Below, piece after piece: positions 9,316-17,777 of a stretch of 55,202 bases of DNA. The stretch comes from Oscillospiraceae bacterium. GTDB lineage: Bacteria > Bacillota > Clostridia > Oscillospirales > Ruminococcaceae. Both the position numbers and the translations under genes were made by a program. How positions within the stretch are numbered: position 1 is the stretch's first letter; every line of letters begins with the position of its first letter. The stretch is from the NCBI GenBank assembly GCA_019423755.1, contig JAHZAU010000017.1, positions 1 through 55,202 of the forward strand. The letters run 5' to 3'. The notes below the pieces were generated by a model. That model searched no databases. It saw nothing but the letters and a program-made list of their open reading frames with translations, and was not told the origin of the DNA.

Positions 9316-11421
9316 ATGATGCGTCATCTGCTGTTATACTGCTCCGGTATCCTCTCCGGGGAGTTTGAACTGGACCTGCGCCAGCCCCAGGCAGCCCGCT
9401 GCCGCCTGCTGGACCCGGCCACTGCTGCCCTCGGCCCGTGGCACCCCTTCTCCGACCCGGAGGCCCGCGCCCTCCACTCGCTTACCAAAATGGACCTGCC
9501 CGTCCTCTTTTCCCGCCTGGGGGATTACGCCACCCTCTTCTCCTGCGGCGGCCGGGAGATCTTCCCCCCGTGGGGCGAACACTACCTGCTGGGGGAGGAC
9601 GGCTGGTTTATGCAGCGGGACGTCAAGTTCCCCTGCAACCTGCTGGTGGCCGACGGCAAGGTAGCCGCCATCGCCTGCCCCTGCCGGGAATCGGTCAGCG
9701 TGTTGGTAGAGCCGGGCTATGAGCCTCGTACCCCGGTGGCCCTCTGGACCGAATACCTCCCCCAGGAGACCCTCCGCCCGGTGGAAAAACTGGGCACCTT
9801 CTCGGTCCTCACCCGGGACGGGGTCTCCCTTTCCACCAACGTCTTCCTCCCGGCGGACCGCGCCCCCGGCGAGACCTTCCCCACCATCCTCATCCGTACC
9901 CCCTACGGCAAGGAGGAAAACGACCGCCAGTACTATCGCTACATCCACCGGGGCTACGCCGTAGCCGTCCAGGACGTGCGGGGCCGCAGCCAAAGCGGCG
10001 GCGCCTGGGAGCCCAACCTTCATGAGGTGGAGGACGGCGACGACACCCTCAACTGGATCGCCGCCCAGCCCTGGAGCGACGGCCAGGTGGGCATGACCGG
10101 CGGCTCCTACCTGGGGATGGTGCAGTGGGCGGCAGCCGCCAGCGGCAACCCCCACCTGAAAGCCATGGTCAGCGTGGTCTGCGCCGGCAGCCCCTTTGTG
10201 GACTTCCCCCGCCGGGGCGGCACCATGAGCTCCGGTTCCCTGGCCTGGTCCTTCGCCGTCTCCCAGCAGGAATTTCGCCCCGAACTCATGGATCGCCCGG
10301 ACTGGGACGAGGTGCTTTCCATCCGTCCCCTGCGGGACATCCCCAAAAAGGCCCTGGGCTACGACGTCCCCTTCCTGGACGAATACTGGGACCACCCCGA
10401 CTACGACGACTTCTGGCGCCAGGCCAACTGGAGTGAGCGCTACCAGGGGCACCCCGTCCCGGCGCTGATCCAGTCCGGCTGGTTTGATGATAACGGCATG
10501 GGCACCACCGAAGCTCTGGACCTGACCGAAAACTGGCCCGCCGGCACCCGCAAGGTGATCCTCGGCCCCTGGCAGCACAGCGGTAACTCCCGCTATGACC
10601 TGCACGGCCTGCACTTTGGCCCCCAGGCCCTGCGCTTCGACCTGGACCTGCTTTATGAAAAATGGTTCGACCACTTCCTGCGCGGCTGGGAAAACGGCGT
10701 GGAGCAGGGCCCGCCGGTGGAATATTACTCCGTCGGCAGCGAGTGCTGGAAGACCGCCTCCCGCTGGCCGGTGGAACACACCCGCCCGGCCACCTTCTAC
10801 CTGCAAAGCGGCGGCCGCGCCAACACCTCTTCCGGCGACGGCATCCTCACCCGTACCCCGCCCGAAGCCCCCGGCCACGACACCTACCGCTATGACCCCC
10901 AGGACCCCGGCACCCACATTATCGACATGGCGGAAAACGAGATCGAGGTCCCGGAAAACTACACCCAGGAGGAACAGCGCCCCGACTACCTGTGCTACAC
11001 CACCCCGCCGCTGGACGAACCTCTGACCCTCACCGGGGACTTTACCGTCCGCCTGTGGGTCTCCTCCGATGCCCCGGACACCGACTTTATGGTCCGCATC
11101 TGCGACGTCTTCCCCGACGGCACTTCCATGAAGCTGGCCGACGGCATCCTCTCCGCCCGCTACCGCCAGGGCTTTACCTCCCCGGTATGGCTGGAAGAAG
11201 GCCAGGCGGTCCCCCTCGCTATCCGCACCACCAAGCTGTCTAACACCTTCCTGCCGGGGCACCGCCTGCGCCTGACCATCACCTCCGGCGCCAAAAACTT
11301 CGCCTTCCCCCACAGCAACACCAAGGCCGGTTATGACAGCACCACCACCCGCGTGGCCCAAAACCAGGTCCACCACGGCGGCTGCTATCTCTCCTGCCTG
11401 GAAGCCCGGGAGGAATGTTAA
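9316..11421 (+). CDS. CocE/NonD-family serine hydrolase (X-Pro dipeptidyl-peptidase S15-like)
   Basis: A 701-residue alpha/beta hydrolase of the CocE/NonD group, relatives of X-Pro dipeptidyl peptidase and cocaine esterase. The hydrolase fold starts near residue 166 (TRDGVSLSTNVFLP, PTILIRTPYGK). The nucleophile is Ser264 in GGSYLGM, the acid is Asp391 or Asp392 in GWFDDNG, and the catalytic His is about 421 in GPWQHS. A C-terminal jelly-roll domain (LTGDFTVRLWVSSD, GHRLRLTI) completes the family layout. The first 165 residues are extra and unrecognised. No signal peptide is seen, so it is probably cytoplasmic. The start ATG has GGAG nine bases upstream. The open frame continues far upstream, but that part is antisense to potABC. 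Natural substrate unknown: a peptide, ester or amide. Confidence 0.88.
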   Translation: MMRHLLLYCSGILSGEFELDLRQPQAARCRLLDPATAALGPWHPFSDPEARALHSLTKMDLPVLFSRLGDYATLFSCGGREIFPPWGEHYLLGEDGWFMQRDVKFPCNLLVADGKVAAIACPCRESVSVLVEPGYEPRTPVALWTEYLPQETLRPVEKLGTFSVLTRDGVSLSTNVFLPADRAPGETFPTILIRTPYGKEENDRQYYRYIHRGYAVAVQDVRGRSQSGGAWEPNLHEVEDGDDTLNWIAAQPWSDGQVGMTGGSYLGMVQWAAAASGNPHLKAMVSVVCAGSPFVDFPRRGGTMSSGSLAWSFAVSQQEFRPELMDRPDWDEVLSIRPLRDIPKKALGYDVPFLDEYWDHPDYDDFWRQANWSERYQGHPVPALIQSGWFDDNGMGTTEALDLTENWPAGTRKVILGPWQHSGNSRYDLHGLHFGPQALRFDLDLLYEKWFDHFLRGWENGVEQGPPVEYYSVGSECWKTASRWPVEHTRPATFYLQSGGRANTSSGDGILTRTPPEAPGHDTYRYDPQDPGTHIIDMAENEIEVPENYTQEEQRPDYLCYTTPPLDEPLTLTGDFTVRLWVSSDAPDTDFMVRICDVFPDGTSMKLADGILSARYRQGFTSPVWLEEGQAVPLAIRTTKLSNTFLPGHRLRLTITSGAKNFAFPHSNTKAGYDSTTTRVAQNQVHHGGCYLSCLEAREEC

Positions 11422-11921
11422 TGGAGCGCTTTTACACCGACTGCCTGGCCTTCTGGCGCAAAACGCCCCGCCGGGAGCAGATCTGCTGCCGGGCGGTGGC
11501 GCTGCTGCCCGCCCCGGTAATGCTGGCCTACGGCATCGTCTGCCTGTGGCTGCTCGTCTCCCGAGACCCCCGGCTGCTGCGCTACCTTCTGGTGCCCGGT
11601 GCCGTGCTGCTGGCCACCGGTATCCGGCGCTTTCTCCCGGCTCCGCGGCCCTTTGCCGTTTACGGCCTCGTTCCCCTGCGTCCCCACGCCCCCAACGACT
11701 CCTTCCCCAGCCGGCACACCGCCAGCGCCACCGTCATCGCCCTGGGCACCCTGTGGCTGGGCTTCTGGTGGGGCTGGGTGCTGGTGGTTTTGGCGGTACT
11801 GGTGGCCCTCAGCCGCCTGGTAGCCGCTCTGCACTTTCCCCGGGACCTGCTGGGCGGCGCCGCCCTGGGCTCCCTTTTTGCCTGGGTCGGCTTCTGGCTG
11901 ATCCCCTTCCCCCTTGTGTAA
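11421..11921 (+). CDS. PAP2-family membrane phosphatase
   Basis: A 166-residue membrane protein of the type 2 phosphatidic acid phosphatase superfamily. The second and third catalytic motifs are clear: FPSRHTAS and SRLVAALHFPRDLLGG (SR-x5-H-x3-D). The first motif is a variant, RRFLPAPRP, with Arg where many members have Lys. About five hydrophobic helices are visible. Such enzymes dephosphorylate phosphatidate, undecaprenyl pyrophosphate or other lipid phosphates on the membrane face. The ATG overlaps the hydrolase stop (TAATG), with GGGAGGA upstream, so translation is probably coupled. Confidence 0.85.
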   Translation: MERFYTDCLAFWRKTPRREQICCRAVALLPAPVMLAYGIVCLWLLVSRDPRLLRYLLVPGAVLLATGIRRFLPAPRPFAVYGLVPLRPHAPNDSFPSRHTASATVIALGTLWLGFWWGWVLVVLAVLVALSRLVAALHFPRDLLGGAALGSLFAWVGFWLIPFPLV

Positions 11922-11943
11922 CATTTTGATTGGATGTGATGAC

Positions 11944-13164
11944 TTGAAATTCCATCGGGACCCGCGTTTTTCCCGCTCCCTTTACACCGCCCTTTCCCTG
12001 TGCATCGCCATCGTCTTTTACTTCTTCTTCCGCAACATCGGCGATATTATGGCCATGCTTTCCCAGCTGTTTTCCCTCGTTTCCCCCTTCCTCACCGGCT
12101 TTGCCCTGGCCTATCTTTTTATCCGGCCACTGCGCTGGGTGGAAGGCCGTCTTTCCCGCCTGCTTTTTAAAGACAACCCCTCCAAGCCCGGCCTGCTGCG
12201 CACCCTCTCCATCCTGGTGGTGCTCACCATGGCCTGGATCTTCCTGGGGCTGGTGGGCTCCTTTGTCACCCCGCAGCTGATGGAAAGCCTCAACACCCTC
12301 AACCGCAACTTCCCCAGCTACATCACCGGCCTGCAGAACCTGGCCAACTCGGCGCTGGCTTCCCTGGGCGTCAAGGGCGACCTGTACCAGATGGTCAGCC
12401 CCTACTGGAACCAGATCTTCGAATACCTCAAAAACTTCTTCGCCCAGCTGGTGCCGTGGCTGCTCAACTTCTCCGCCAACCTGGTCTCCCAGGTGATGAA
12501 CCTGCTGGTCACCTTCGTCACCTGCATCTACTTCCTGTTTAACAAGGAGCTGTTTGCCCGGCAGCTCAAAAAGCTCTGCTACGCCATCTTCCCGGTGCGC
12601 TTCAACGAAAGCCTGCTGGAAACCGTTCAGATCGTCGACGAGACCTTCGGCGGCTACATCAACGGCCAGCTGGTGGACGCCGTGGTCATCGGTACCCTCA
12701 CCACCGTCTCCATGATGGTCTTCCGCCTGCCCTACGCGGTGCTGGTGGGCGTCATCGTGGCCTGCACCAACGTTATCCCCATGGTGGGTCCCTTCATCGG
12801 CGCCATCCCCAGCTTCTTCATCATCCTCATGGCCGGCAAACCCATGCAGGCGCTGGGATTTGTGGTGCTCATCCTGGTGATCCAGCAGATCGACGGCAAC
12901 ATCCTCGCCCCCAAGATCGTCGGCGGTTCCACCAACCTTTCCGGCTTCTGGGTGCTGTTCTCCATCATCGTTGCCGGCGGCCTCTTCGGCATCGGGGGCA
13001 TCGTCCTCTGCGTGCCCACCCTGTCGGTGTTCTTTAAGCTCCTGCGCCGCTGGACAGACTCCTCCCTGCGCCGCCGCGGCCTGCCGGAGCCTTCCCAGGC
13101 TTACGCCAAGGGCCAGTTCCCCCGCCCGACCGCCGGTCTGGAAGACCCCTCCGAAAAAGAATAA
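11944..13164 (+). CDS. AI-2E-family (PerM/YtvI-type) membrane permease
   Basis: A 406-residue integral membrane protein of the AI-2E/PerM family, which contains proteins implicated in autoinducer-2 export, Na+/H+ exchange and related transport; the function here is open. The C-terminal family core is plain: ETVQIVDETFGGYINGQLVDAVVIG, then VACTNVIPMVGPFIGAIPS and QQIDGNILAPKIVGGSTNLSGFWV as separate blocks. I chose TTG at 11944 because the protein then begins KFHRDPRFSRSLY, as relatives do. TTG codons at 11914 and 11926 are alternatives. A bidirectional terminator follows. Confidence 0.85.
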   Translation: MKFHRDPRFSRSLYTALSLCIAIVFYFFFRNIGDIMAMLSQLFSLVSPFLTGFALAYLFIRPLRWVEGRLSRLLFKDNPSKPGLLRTLSILVVLTMAWIFLGLVGSFVTPQLMESLNTLNRNFPSYITGLQNLANSALASLGVKGDLYQMVSPYWNQIFEYLKNFFAQLVPWLLNFSANLVSQVMNLLVTFVTCIYFLFNKELFARQLKKLCYAIFPVRFNESLLETVQIVDETFGGYINGQLVDAVVIGTLTTVSMMVFRLPYAVLVGVIVACTNVIPMVGPFIGAIPSFFIILMAGKPMQALGFVVLILVIQQIDGNILAPKIVGGSTNLSGFWVLFSIIVAGGLFGIGGIVLCVPTLSVFFKLLRRWTDSSLRRRGLPEPSQAYAKGQFPRPTAGLEDPSEKE

Positions 13165-13186
13165 TTTCCCTTCCCTCGCGCAAAAA

Positions 13187-13223
13187 AGCCAGACGAAACC
13201 GATTGGTCTCGTCTGGCTTTTGT
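13187..13223. terminator. Bidirectional terminator between the AI-2E permease gene and fbp
   Basis: A 14-base stem, AGCCAGACGAAACC against GGTCTCGTCTGGCT, around GATT. It is flanked by an A-run on the left and a T-run on the right, so it can stop both convergent genes. Confidence 0.88.
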
Positions 13224-13238
13224 TTTTTCTTTTTCCGG

Positions 13239-15266
13239 TTAAAACAGCTGGTCGATGCCGCAGCGCCCGCCCAGCGGCTCCGCCCGGTCCGCCTGGCGGA
13301 TGAGCCCCATGCGGTAGGCGGTGAGCAGCAGCCGCAGGTCCTCGATGCTGGCCTGGTTCTCCTGCCCCTGGTCGGTGACCGCCGTCATGATGCGGTCCTT
13401 GCGGGTCTCGAAGATCTGGGAGGTGGAGTGGATGTCGGTGTTGTTCTGCACCGCATCGGCCACGGTGGTAAAGGGCTCGTGGGCCACGATGCGCATCCCG
13501 TGGGAGTTGGAGATCAGCGTATATCCGGCGATGCCGGTGGTGCGATGATAAGCCTTGCAGAAGCCGCCGTCGATGAGGATCAGCCGGCCGTTGCCCTTGA
13601 CCGGGCTTTCCCCGTCCTTGGTCTTCACCGGCACATGCCCGTTCATAATGTGGGAGTGGTGCAGGTCCAGCCCAAACTCCTTGAGGATGTTGATGCAGAT
13701 ATACTCGTGGTTGATCAGCTGGTAGTAGGGGTTCTTGGGCTCTTCCCAAAGGCTCTTGTCCCCCAGGAACATCCGCTCGAAGGTGGTCATCCGCTCACGG
13801 CCGTAAAGGGGGGATTTTTTGCCGCACCACAGGTACCACATAAAGTCCCTTCCCTCCTGACGGGCGGGGCTGCCCTCCGGCGCAAAGTACCCCTGTCTTG
13901 CCAGGGTCTCGCAGGCGTCCATGAGCTTTTTGCCGCAGCAGCGGCTGCTGCCGGCCCGCATCCACTGGAAGTTCCCGTCGCTTTCCATGGGCACGCAGCC
14001 GTGGATGAGGAGGTTTCCGTTGACGCACTTGTAGATGCCGCCCTGAGCGTAGAGGAAGCCCACGTGCCGCTGCAGCTTTTCACACCGCTGGAAGGACACC
14101 CGCAGGCTCTGGATGACCTTCTGTTCCTCCTCGGTGAGGGTGTAGGGCGCGTCCGGGTCCAGGGTAGGCAGGTCCCGGTCCTCCAAGGGGTATTCCTTGC
14201 CCCCGATGGTCACCGTCCCCTTTTCCGGGTCGATCTTGTCCAGCAGCAGCCGGTCCTCCATCTCGTACTCCGGACGGCGCTGGATGATCTGCCCTTCCAG
14301 CTTGAGCATGATCACCGCAATGGCCTTTTTCATCTTGGCCAGCAGCTGGATGTCCTTCTGGGCGTCGTGCTCCCGGTCCACCTCCTTGGGGGTGAAGTGC
14401 GGACAATCAGGGTAGGTCTCCTGGGCAAAGAGCGCCAGCTGCCGCAGGCTGATGCCGTAGACGTTTTCCAGCAGGTCGATGTTGCCGTACTGGATGCTGA
14501 CGTTGACCACGTTGGCGATGCAGGCGTCGCTTCCGGCGGCGGCCCCCATCCAGCAGATGTCGTGATTGCCCCACTGGATATCCACGCAGTGGTGGTCCAT
14601 GAGCAGCTCCATGATAATGTCCGGCCGGGGCCCCCGGTCAAAGATATCGCCGATGATGTGCAGCACGTCCACCGCCAGGGTCTTGATGAGCCCCGCCAGC
14701 GCCTTGATAAACTCGTCGGACATACCCAGCTGCACGATGGTGGAGACGATGCTGTCGTAGTACTGCTCCTTGTTGTAATCGTCGTAGTTGGTGTGCAGCA
14801 GCTCGTCGATGATGTATTCGTACCCCTCGGGCATGCAGCGGCGCACCTTGCTGCGGGAATATTTGGAGGCCACCATGCGGCACAGCTCCACCATCCGCTG
14901 CAAGGTCACCCGGTACCAGTCGTCCATATCCCGCACCTGCTTTTTCACCAGTTCCAGCTTGCGCTGGGGGTAGTAGATGAGGGTGGCAAAGTTGGCCCGC
15001 TCGTCGGAGGAAAGGATGTGCCCAAACAGCTCGTCGATCTTCTCCCGGATGACGCCGGAGGCGTTGTTGAGGATGTGGATAAACGCCTGGGACTCCCCGT
15101 GCAGGTCGCTCATAAAATGCTCGGTGCCCTTGGGCAGGGCGTTGAAGGAGGTCAGGGTGATGATATGGGTGGCCACATCCTGGATGGTCGGGTACTTCTG
15201 CGCCAGGATGCGCAGGTATTTGATGTTTTCCTGAATGCGGATGAGTTCGTCGTTCACGCCGGGCAC
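13239..15266 (-). CDS. fbp: Class III fructose-1,6-bisphosphatase
   Basis: Converts fructose-1,6-bisphosphate to fructose-6-phosphate, the gluconeogenic step, in the cytoplasm. The 675-residue length and the metallophosphoesterase core define the Firmicutes class III enzyme: IGDIFDRGPRPD, WGNHDICWMGAAAG and a later GHVPVKTKDGESP segment with metal-binding His. It is unrelated to the class I and II enzymes. The start is either GTG 15266 or GTG 15257; AAAGGAG lies 3 and 12 bases upstream of them, so neither is ideal. Transcribed alone from an extended -10 promoter and closed by the shared terminator at 13187-13223. Confidence 0.95.
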   Translation of the reverse strand: MPGVNDELIRIQENIKYLRILAQKYPTIQDVATHIITLTSFNALPKGTEHFMSDLHGESQAFIHILNNASGVIREKIDELFGHILSSDERANFATLIYYPQRKLELVKKQVRDMDDWYRVTLQRMVELCRMVASKYSRSKVRRCMPEGYEYIIDELLHTNYDDYNKEQYYDSIVSTIVQLGMSDEFIKALAGLIKTLAVDVLHIIGDIFDRGPRPDIIMELLMDHHCVDIQWGNHDICWMGAAAGSDACIANVVNVSIQYGNIDLLENVYGISLRQLALFAQETYPDCPHFTPKEVDREHDAQKDIQLLAKMKKAIAVIMLKLEGQIIQRRPEYEMEDRLLLDKIDPEKGTVTIGGKEYPLEDRDLPTLDPDAPYTLTEEEQKVIQSLRVSFQRCEKLQRHVGFLYAQGGIYKCVNGNLLIHGCVPMESDGNFQWMRAGSSRCCGKKLMDACETLARQGYFAPEGSPARQEGRDFMWYLWCGKKSPLYGRERMTTFERMFLGDKSLWEEPKNPYYQLINHEYICINILKEFGLDLHHSHIMNGHVPVKTKDGESPVKGNGRLILIDGGFCKAYHRTTGIAGYTLISNSHGMRIVAHEPFTTVADAVQNNTDIHSTSQIFETRKDRIMTAVTDQGQENQASIEDLRLLLTAYRMGLIRQADRAEPLGGRCGIDQLF

Positions 15267-15318
15267 ACGCTCCTTTCGGCTGGGTCCTCTGGTTTTCCCC
15301 GAGGGTTATTCTAGGTCC

Positions 15319-15327
15319 ATTATACCA
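15319..15327 (-). promoter_or_regulatory. Extended -10 promoter of fbp
   Basis: Minus strand TGG-TATAAT, the perfect -10 being the complement of 15319-15324. No clear -35. The stretch 15329-15458 up to the ribU promoter contains no other recognised feature. Confidence 0.55.
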
Positions 15328-15458
15328 TATCCTCCCGCGGCGGCGCTAGGGGCAATCACCCGGGAATCCCCCGGTTTTTCCGTTTATTTCGTACAGAATC
15401 CCATACCCAAACCCAGCACATTGACATAAAATAAACAAAGAAATCGCCGGTTTTTCTA

Positions 15459-15487
15459 TTGACTTTCCCATACCCCGTCAGTATAAT
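15459..15487 (+). promoter_or_regulatory. Promoter of the FMN riboswitch-ribU transcript
   Basis: TTGACT at 15459-15464, a 17-base spacer and a perfect TATAAT at 15482-15487. The expected start of transcription is just ahead of the aptamer P1 stem. Confidence 0.8.
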
Positions 15488-15504
15488 AAGGTCAGTTCAA
15501 TAAA

Positions 15505-15652
15505 GTCTGTTTCGGGGCGAGGTGCGATTCCTCACTGGCGGTAAGCTGATCGATGAGCAAGTCCGCGACCCGTTGTCCTCCCTTTTTCGGAGGCGGCGGC
15601 AGATTGGGTGTGATTCCCAGACCAACGGTATAGTCCGGTAGAAAGAAACGAC
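15505..15652 (+). ncRNA. FMN riboswitch (RFN element)
   Basis: The conserved RFN blocks appear in order: TTCGGGGCGAGGTGCGATTC (15511-15530), ACTGGCGGTAAG, AGTCCGCGACCC near 15570, a variable hairpin with CCTCC/GGAGG, GATTGGGTGTGATTCCCAGACC near 15602, and AGTCCGGTAGAAAG near 15632. P1 pairs GTC-GTTTC (15505-15513, one bulged T) with GAAACGAC (15645-15652). FMN binding would favour the downstream terminator and shut off riboflavin uptake when the cofactor is plentiful. Confidence 0.95.
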
Positions 15653-15667
15653 GTCTGTTTGACTGTC

Positions 15668-15704
15668 TGCGCCCATGGGTCCATTCCCATTGGCGCATTT
15701 TTCT
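15668..15704 (+). terminator. FMN riboswitch expression-platform terminator
   Basis: TGCGCCCATGGG pairs with CCCATTGGCGCA (one mismatch) around TCCATT, followed by TTTTTCTT. It lies 16 bases after the aptamer and 74 bases before ribU, so control is probably by premature termination. I could not pin down the alternative antiterminator pairing. Confidence 0.8.
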
Positions 15705-15777
15705 TGCCCTTGTGTCCTGGCGGCCGCAGGCACACAGACCTTCGGAACCAAATTATTTTTGACGGAGGTTTTTACTC

Positions 15778-16398
15778 ATGAACTACACCATCTCTCAGGG
15801 AGCGGCTCCCGAAAAACGCGGCAACATCCACAAAATCACCCTGATCGGCCTGTTTGCGGCCATCTCCACCGTTCTCATGTTCTTCGAGATGCCCATCCCC
15901 TTCCTGCCCCCCTTCCTGAAGCTGGACATCAGCGGCGCGCCCATCTATATTATGGCCTTCCTCTGCGGTCCCGCTCCGGCTGTTTACGTCACCCTCATCA
16001 AAGACCTGGTGCACGTGCTGTCCACCACCACCGGCGGCGTCGGTGAGCTGGCCGACTTCCTCATGCTGGCTTCCTTCTCCATCATCGCCGGCAACGCTTA
16101 TCGCTGGAAGCACAACCGCCAGGGCGTAGCCATCGGCCTGCTGCTGGGCTCCGCCGTCAGCATCCTGGTCGCCTGCCTGACCAACTACTTCATGCTGATC
16201 CCCTTCTACTCCAAGATCATGCCCATCGAAGCCATCATCGAAGCCTGCAACGCCGTCAACCCGGCCATCGACAGCATCTTAGCTTACATCTACTTCGGCG
16301 TGATCCCCTTCAACATCATCAAATGCGCGGTGCTCTCCTTCCTGACGCTGCTTCTTTATAAGCGCCTGTCCACCTTCCTGCGCGCCCGCATGAAATAA
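15778..16398 (+). CDS. ribU: ECF transporter S component, riboflavin-type RibU
   Basis: Substrate-binding membrane subunit of an energy-coupling-factor transporter, 206 residues, with about six hydrophobic segments and the fold start ITLIGLFAAISTVLMFFEMPIPF seen in RibU proteins. It would take up riboflavin using shared EcfA/EcfA'/EcfT subunits encoded elsewhere, since none are in this window. The assignment to riboflavin rests on the FMN riboswitch in its leader. The start has GGAGG a few bases upstream (GACGGAGG). A terminator follows the stop, so it is monocistronic. Confidence 0.92.
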   Translation: MNYTISQGAAPEKRGNIHKITLIGLFAAISTVLMFFEMPIPFLPPFLKLDISGAPIYIMAFLCGPAPAVYVTLIKDLVHVLSTTTGGVGELADFLMLASFSIIAGNAYRWKHNRQGVAIGLLLGSAVSILVACLTNYFMLIPFYSKIMPIEAIIEACNAVNPAIDSILAYIYFGVIPFNIIKCAVLSFLTLLLYKRLSTFLRARMK

Positions 16399-16409
16399 CC
16401 CGCTTTTCT

Positions 16410-16442
16410 CCTCCCCGCGGCCCTGCCTCGGGGAGGTTTTTT
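16410..16442 (+). terminator. Intrinsic terminator of ribU
   Basis: CCTCCCC against GGGGAGG around a GC-rich loop, followed by TTTTTT, 12 bases after the stop. Confidence 0.85.
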
Positions 16443-16450
16443 ATGCGCAG

Positions 16451-16484
16451 CGGCCCGGAGCTTGTTAAAACAAGCTCCGGGCCG
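16451..16484. repeat. Perfect 16-base inverted repeat at the 3' end of the M20 operon
   Basis: CGGCCCGGAGCTTGTT (16451-16466), two bases, then its exact complement (16469-16484). It lies 30 bases beyond the stop of the last leftward M20 gene. Neither side has a proper U-run, so it may be a transcript-end-protecting hairpin or a terminator without a U-tract. It marks the edge where base composition changes. Confidence 0.75.
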
Positions 16485-16513
16485 TACAACAAAGGAGAAA
16501 GAAAGAGGATTTC

Positions 16514-17767
16514 TTATTTATCTGAACCCATTAGGTCCCAGATGATTCCGGTATACATTTTTGCTGCATTTACAACGTCCTTGATTGTCACCGTTTCGTT
16601 GTAGCTATGAATACCTTCGGTATCCGACGGACCGTATTGAATCGTCTGAATACCCGCATCACGGAAATAGCGGGTATCACTGCTTGCCCATTGGTACGCC
16701 ATAACCAGGTCAATTCCCATCAGTTCTTTTGCACAGTTTTGTGCTGCTCGGCAGATAGGAGACTCTACCGATACCCAGTTGCCGCTTCGGGCGCCGCTGT
16801 ACTCCACCGTGATACCTTCCATCCCTGGCTGCTTCTGGATTTGTTCGATCATCCCTGCTACTTCGTCAAAATGGACTCCCAGAGGGATACGAACATCCAC
16901 ATCTGCTTCCGCATAATCCGCTACCACATTGCGCCGGATTCCGCCATGGAAGGTCCCGAAATTCACAGTGACGTGGTCCATGCAGTTTTCCACGCCGGGT
17001 GCCTTCTGCACATCTCGGATCACCTGTTTGGAAACCTCCATAACACGGGCCATCTCTCCGGTATGATTTCCGTGAAGCTGACGCAGCGCACGCAATTCCA
17101 GCAGGAAGCGCATCAGCTTTTCCACCGCGTTGTCTCCCACATAAGGGGAAAGACTCCCGTGGGCGGAGACACCTTTTGCCCGGACGGTTACACAAAGGGA
17201 TCCCTTTTGGCCGACTTCGATATTATCATAGCCAGTGGGCTCTGCGACAATGCCCCAGTCCCCTTTTATCAAACCCTGCTCAAACAGCCAACGGGTTCCG
17301 TAAAAGCCCCCGCTTTCCTCATCCGGTACAATAGTCATCAGGATCTGCCCAGTAAGGTTTGCCTGTTCCTTAGCCAGAAGAGCCATGGTGAATAGGCTGG
17401 CTGCCAACCCGCACTTCATGTCGGAAGTGCCGCGGCCTAAAATCTTTCCATCCCGTACCTCCCCACAATACGGCGGAAAATCCCACTGTTCCAAATCTCC
17501 TGCGGGGACAACATCCATATGTCCGTTAAACACCAGGGTTTTCCCCTGAGGATTGCCGAAGCGGGCCAGAATGTTGGGCAGATTGGGCTTGGGGCGCACA
17601 ACTTCATAAGCGATTCCCGCCTCATCCAAATACCGGCAAATATAGCTGCAGATCTCTTCCACATTACATGGCGGGTTTTCCGAAGGGATCTGGATCATGT
17701 CACAGCAAAGGCGCACCAGGTCTTCCTTCTGATGTTCGATTTTTTCCCAAAGCTGTTGTTTGTCCAT
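16514..17767 (-). CDS. M20-family metallopeptidase, paralogue 1 (last gene of the operon)
   Basis: A 417-residue zinc hydrolase of the M20 (ArgE/DapE/ACY1/CPG2) family, with all family metal and catalytic positions visible: His83 in NGHMD, Asp116 in RGTSDMK, the Glu pair 150-151 in DEESGG, Glu176 in AEPT and a C-terminal His near 387 in EGIHSYNE. The dimerisation lid domain lies between about residues 185 and 300. Family members cleave dipeptides, N-acyl or N-carbamoyl amino acids, so a cytoplasmic amidohydrolase role is likely and the substrate is unknown. I chose ATG 17767 (AGGAGG six bases upstream) over the longer frame. It is the third of three tandem paralogues behind a peptide transporter, and its base composition is lower in GC than that of neighbours outside the module. 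Confidence 0.9.
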   Translation of the reverse strand: MDKQQLWEKIEHQKEDLVRLCCDMIQIPSENPPCNVEEICSYICRYLDEAGIAYEVVRPKPNLPNILARFGNPQGKTLVFNGHMDVVPAGDLEQWDFPPYCGEVRDGKILGRGTSDMKCGLAASLFTMALLAKEQANLTGQILMTIVPDEESGGFYGTRWLFEQGLIKGDWGIVAEPTGYDNIEVGQKGSLCVTVRAKGVSAHGSLSPYVGDNAVEKLMRFLLELRALRQLHGNHTGEMARVMEVSKQVIRDVQKAPGVENCMDHVTVNFGTFHGGIRRNVVADYAEADVDVRIPLGVHFDEVAGMIEQIQKQPGMEGITVEYSGARSGNWVSVESPICRAAQNCAKELMGIDLVMAYQWASSDTRYFRDAGIQTIQYGPSDTEGIHSYNETVTIKDVVNAAKMYTGIIWDLMGSDK

Positions 17768-17777
17768 CCTTGGCCTC

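Noticed and set aside
13203..15314. 703-codon plus-strand open frame opposite fbp
   Set aside because: Antisense shadow of class III fbp, whose GDxxDRG and GNHD motifs fix the coding strand.
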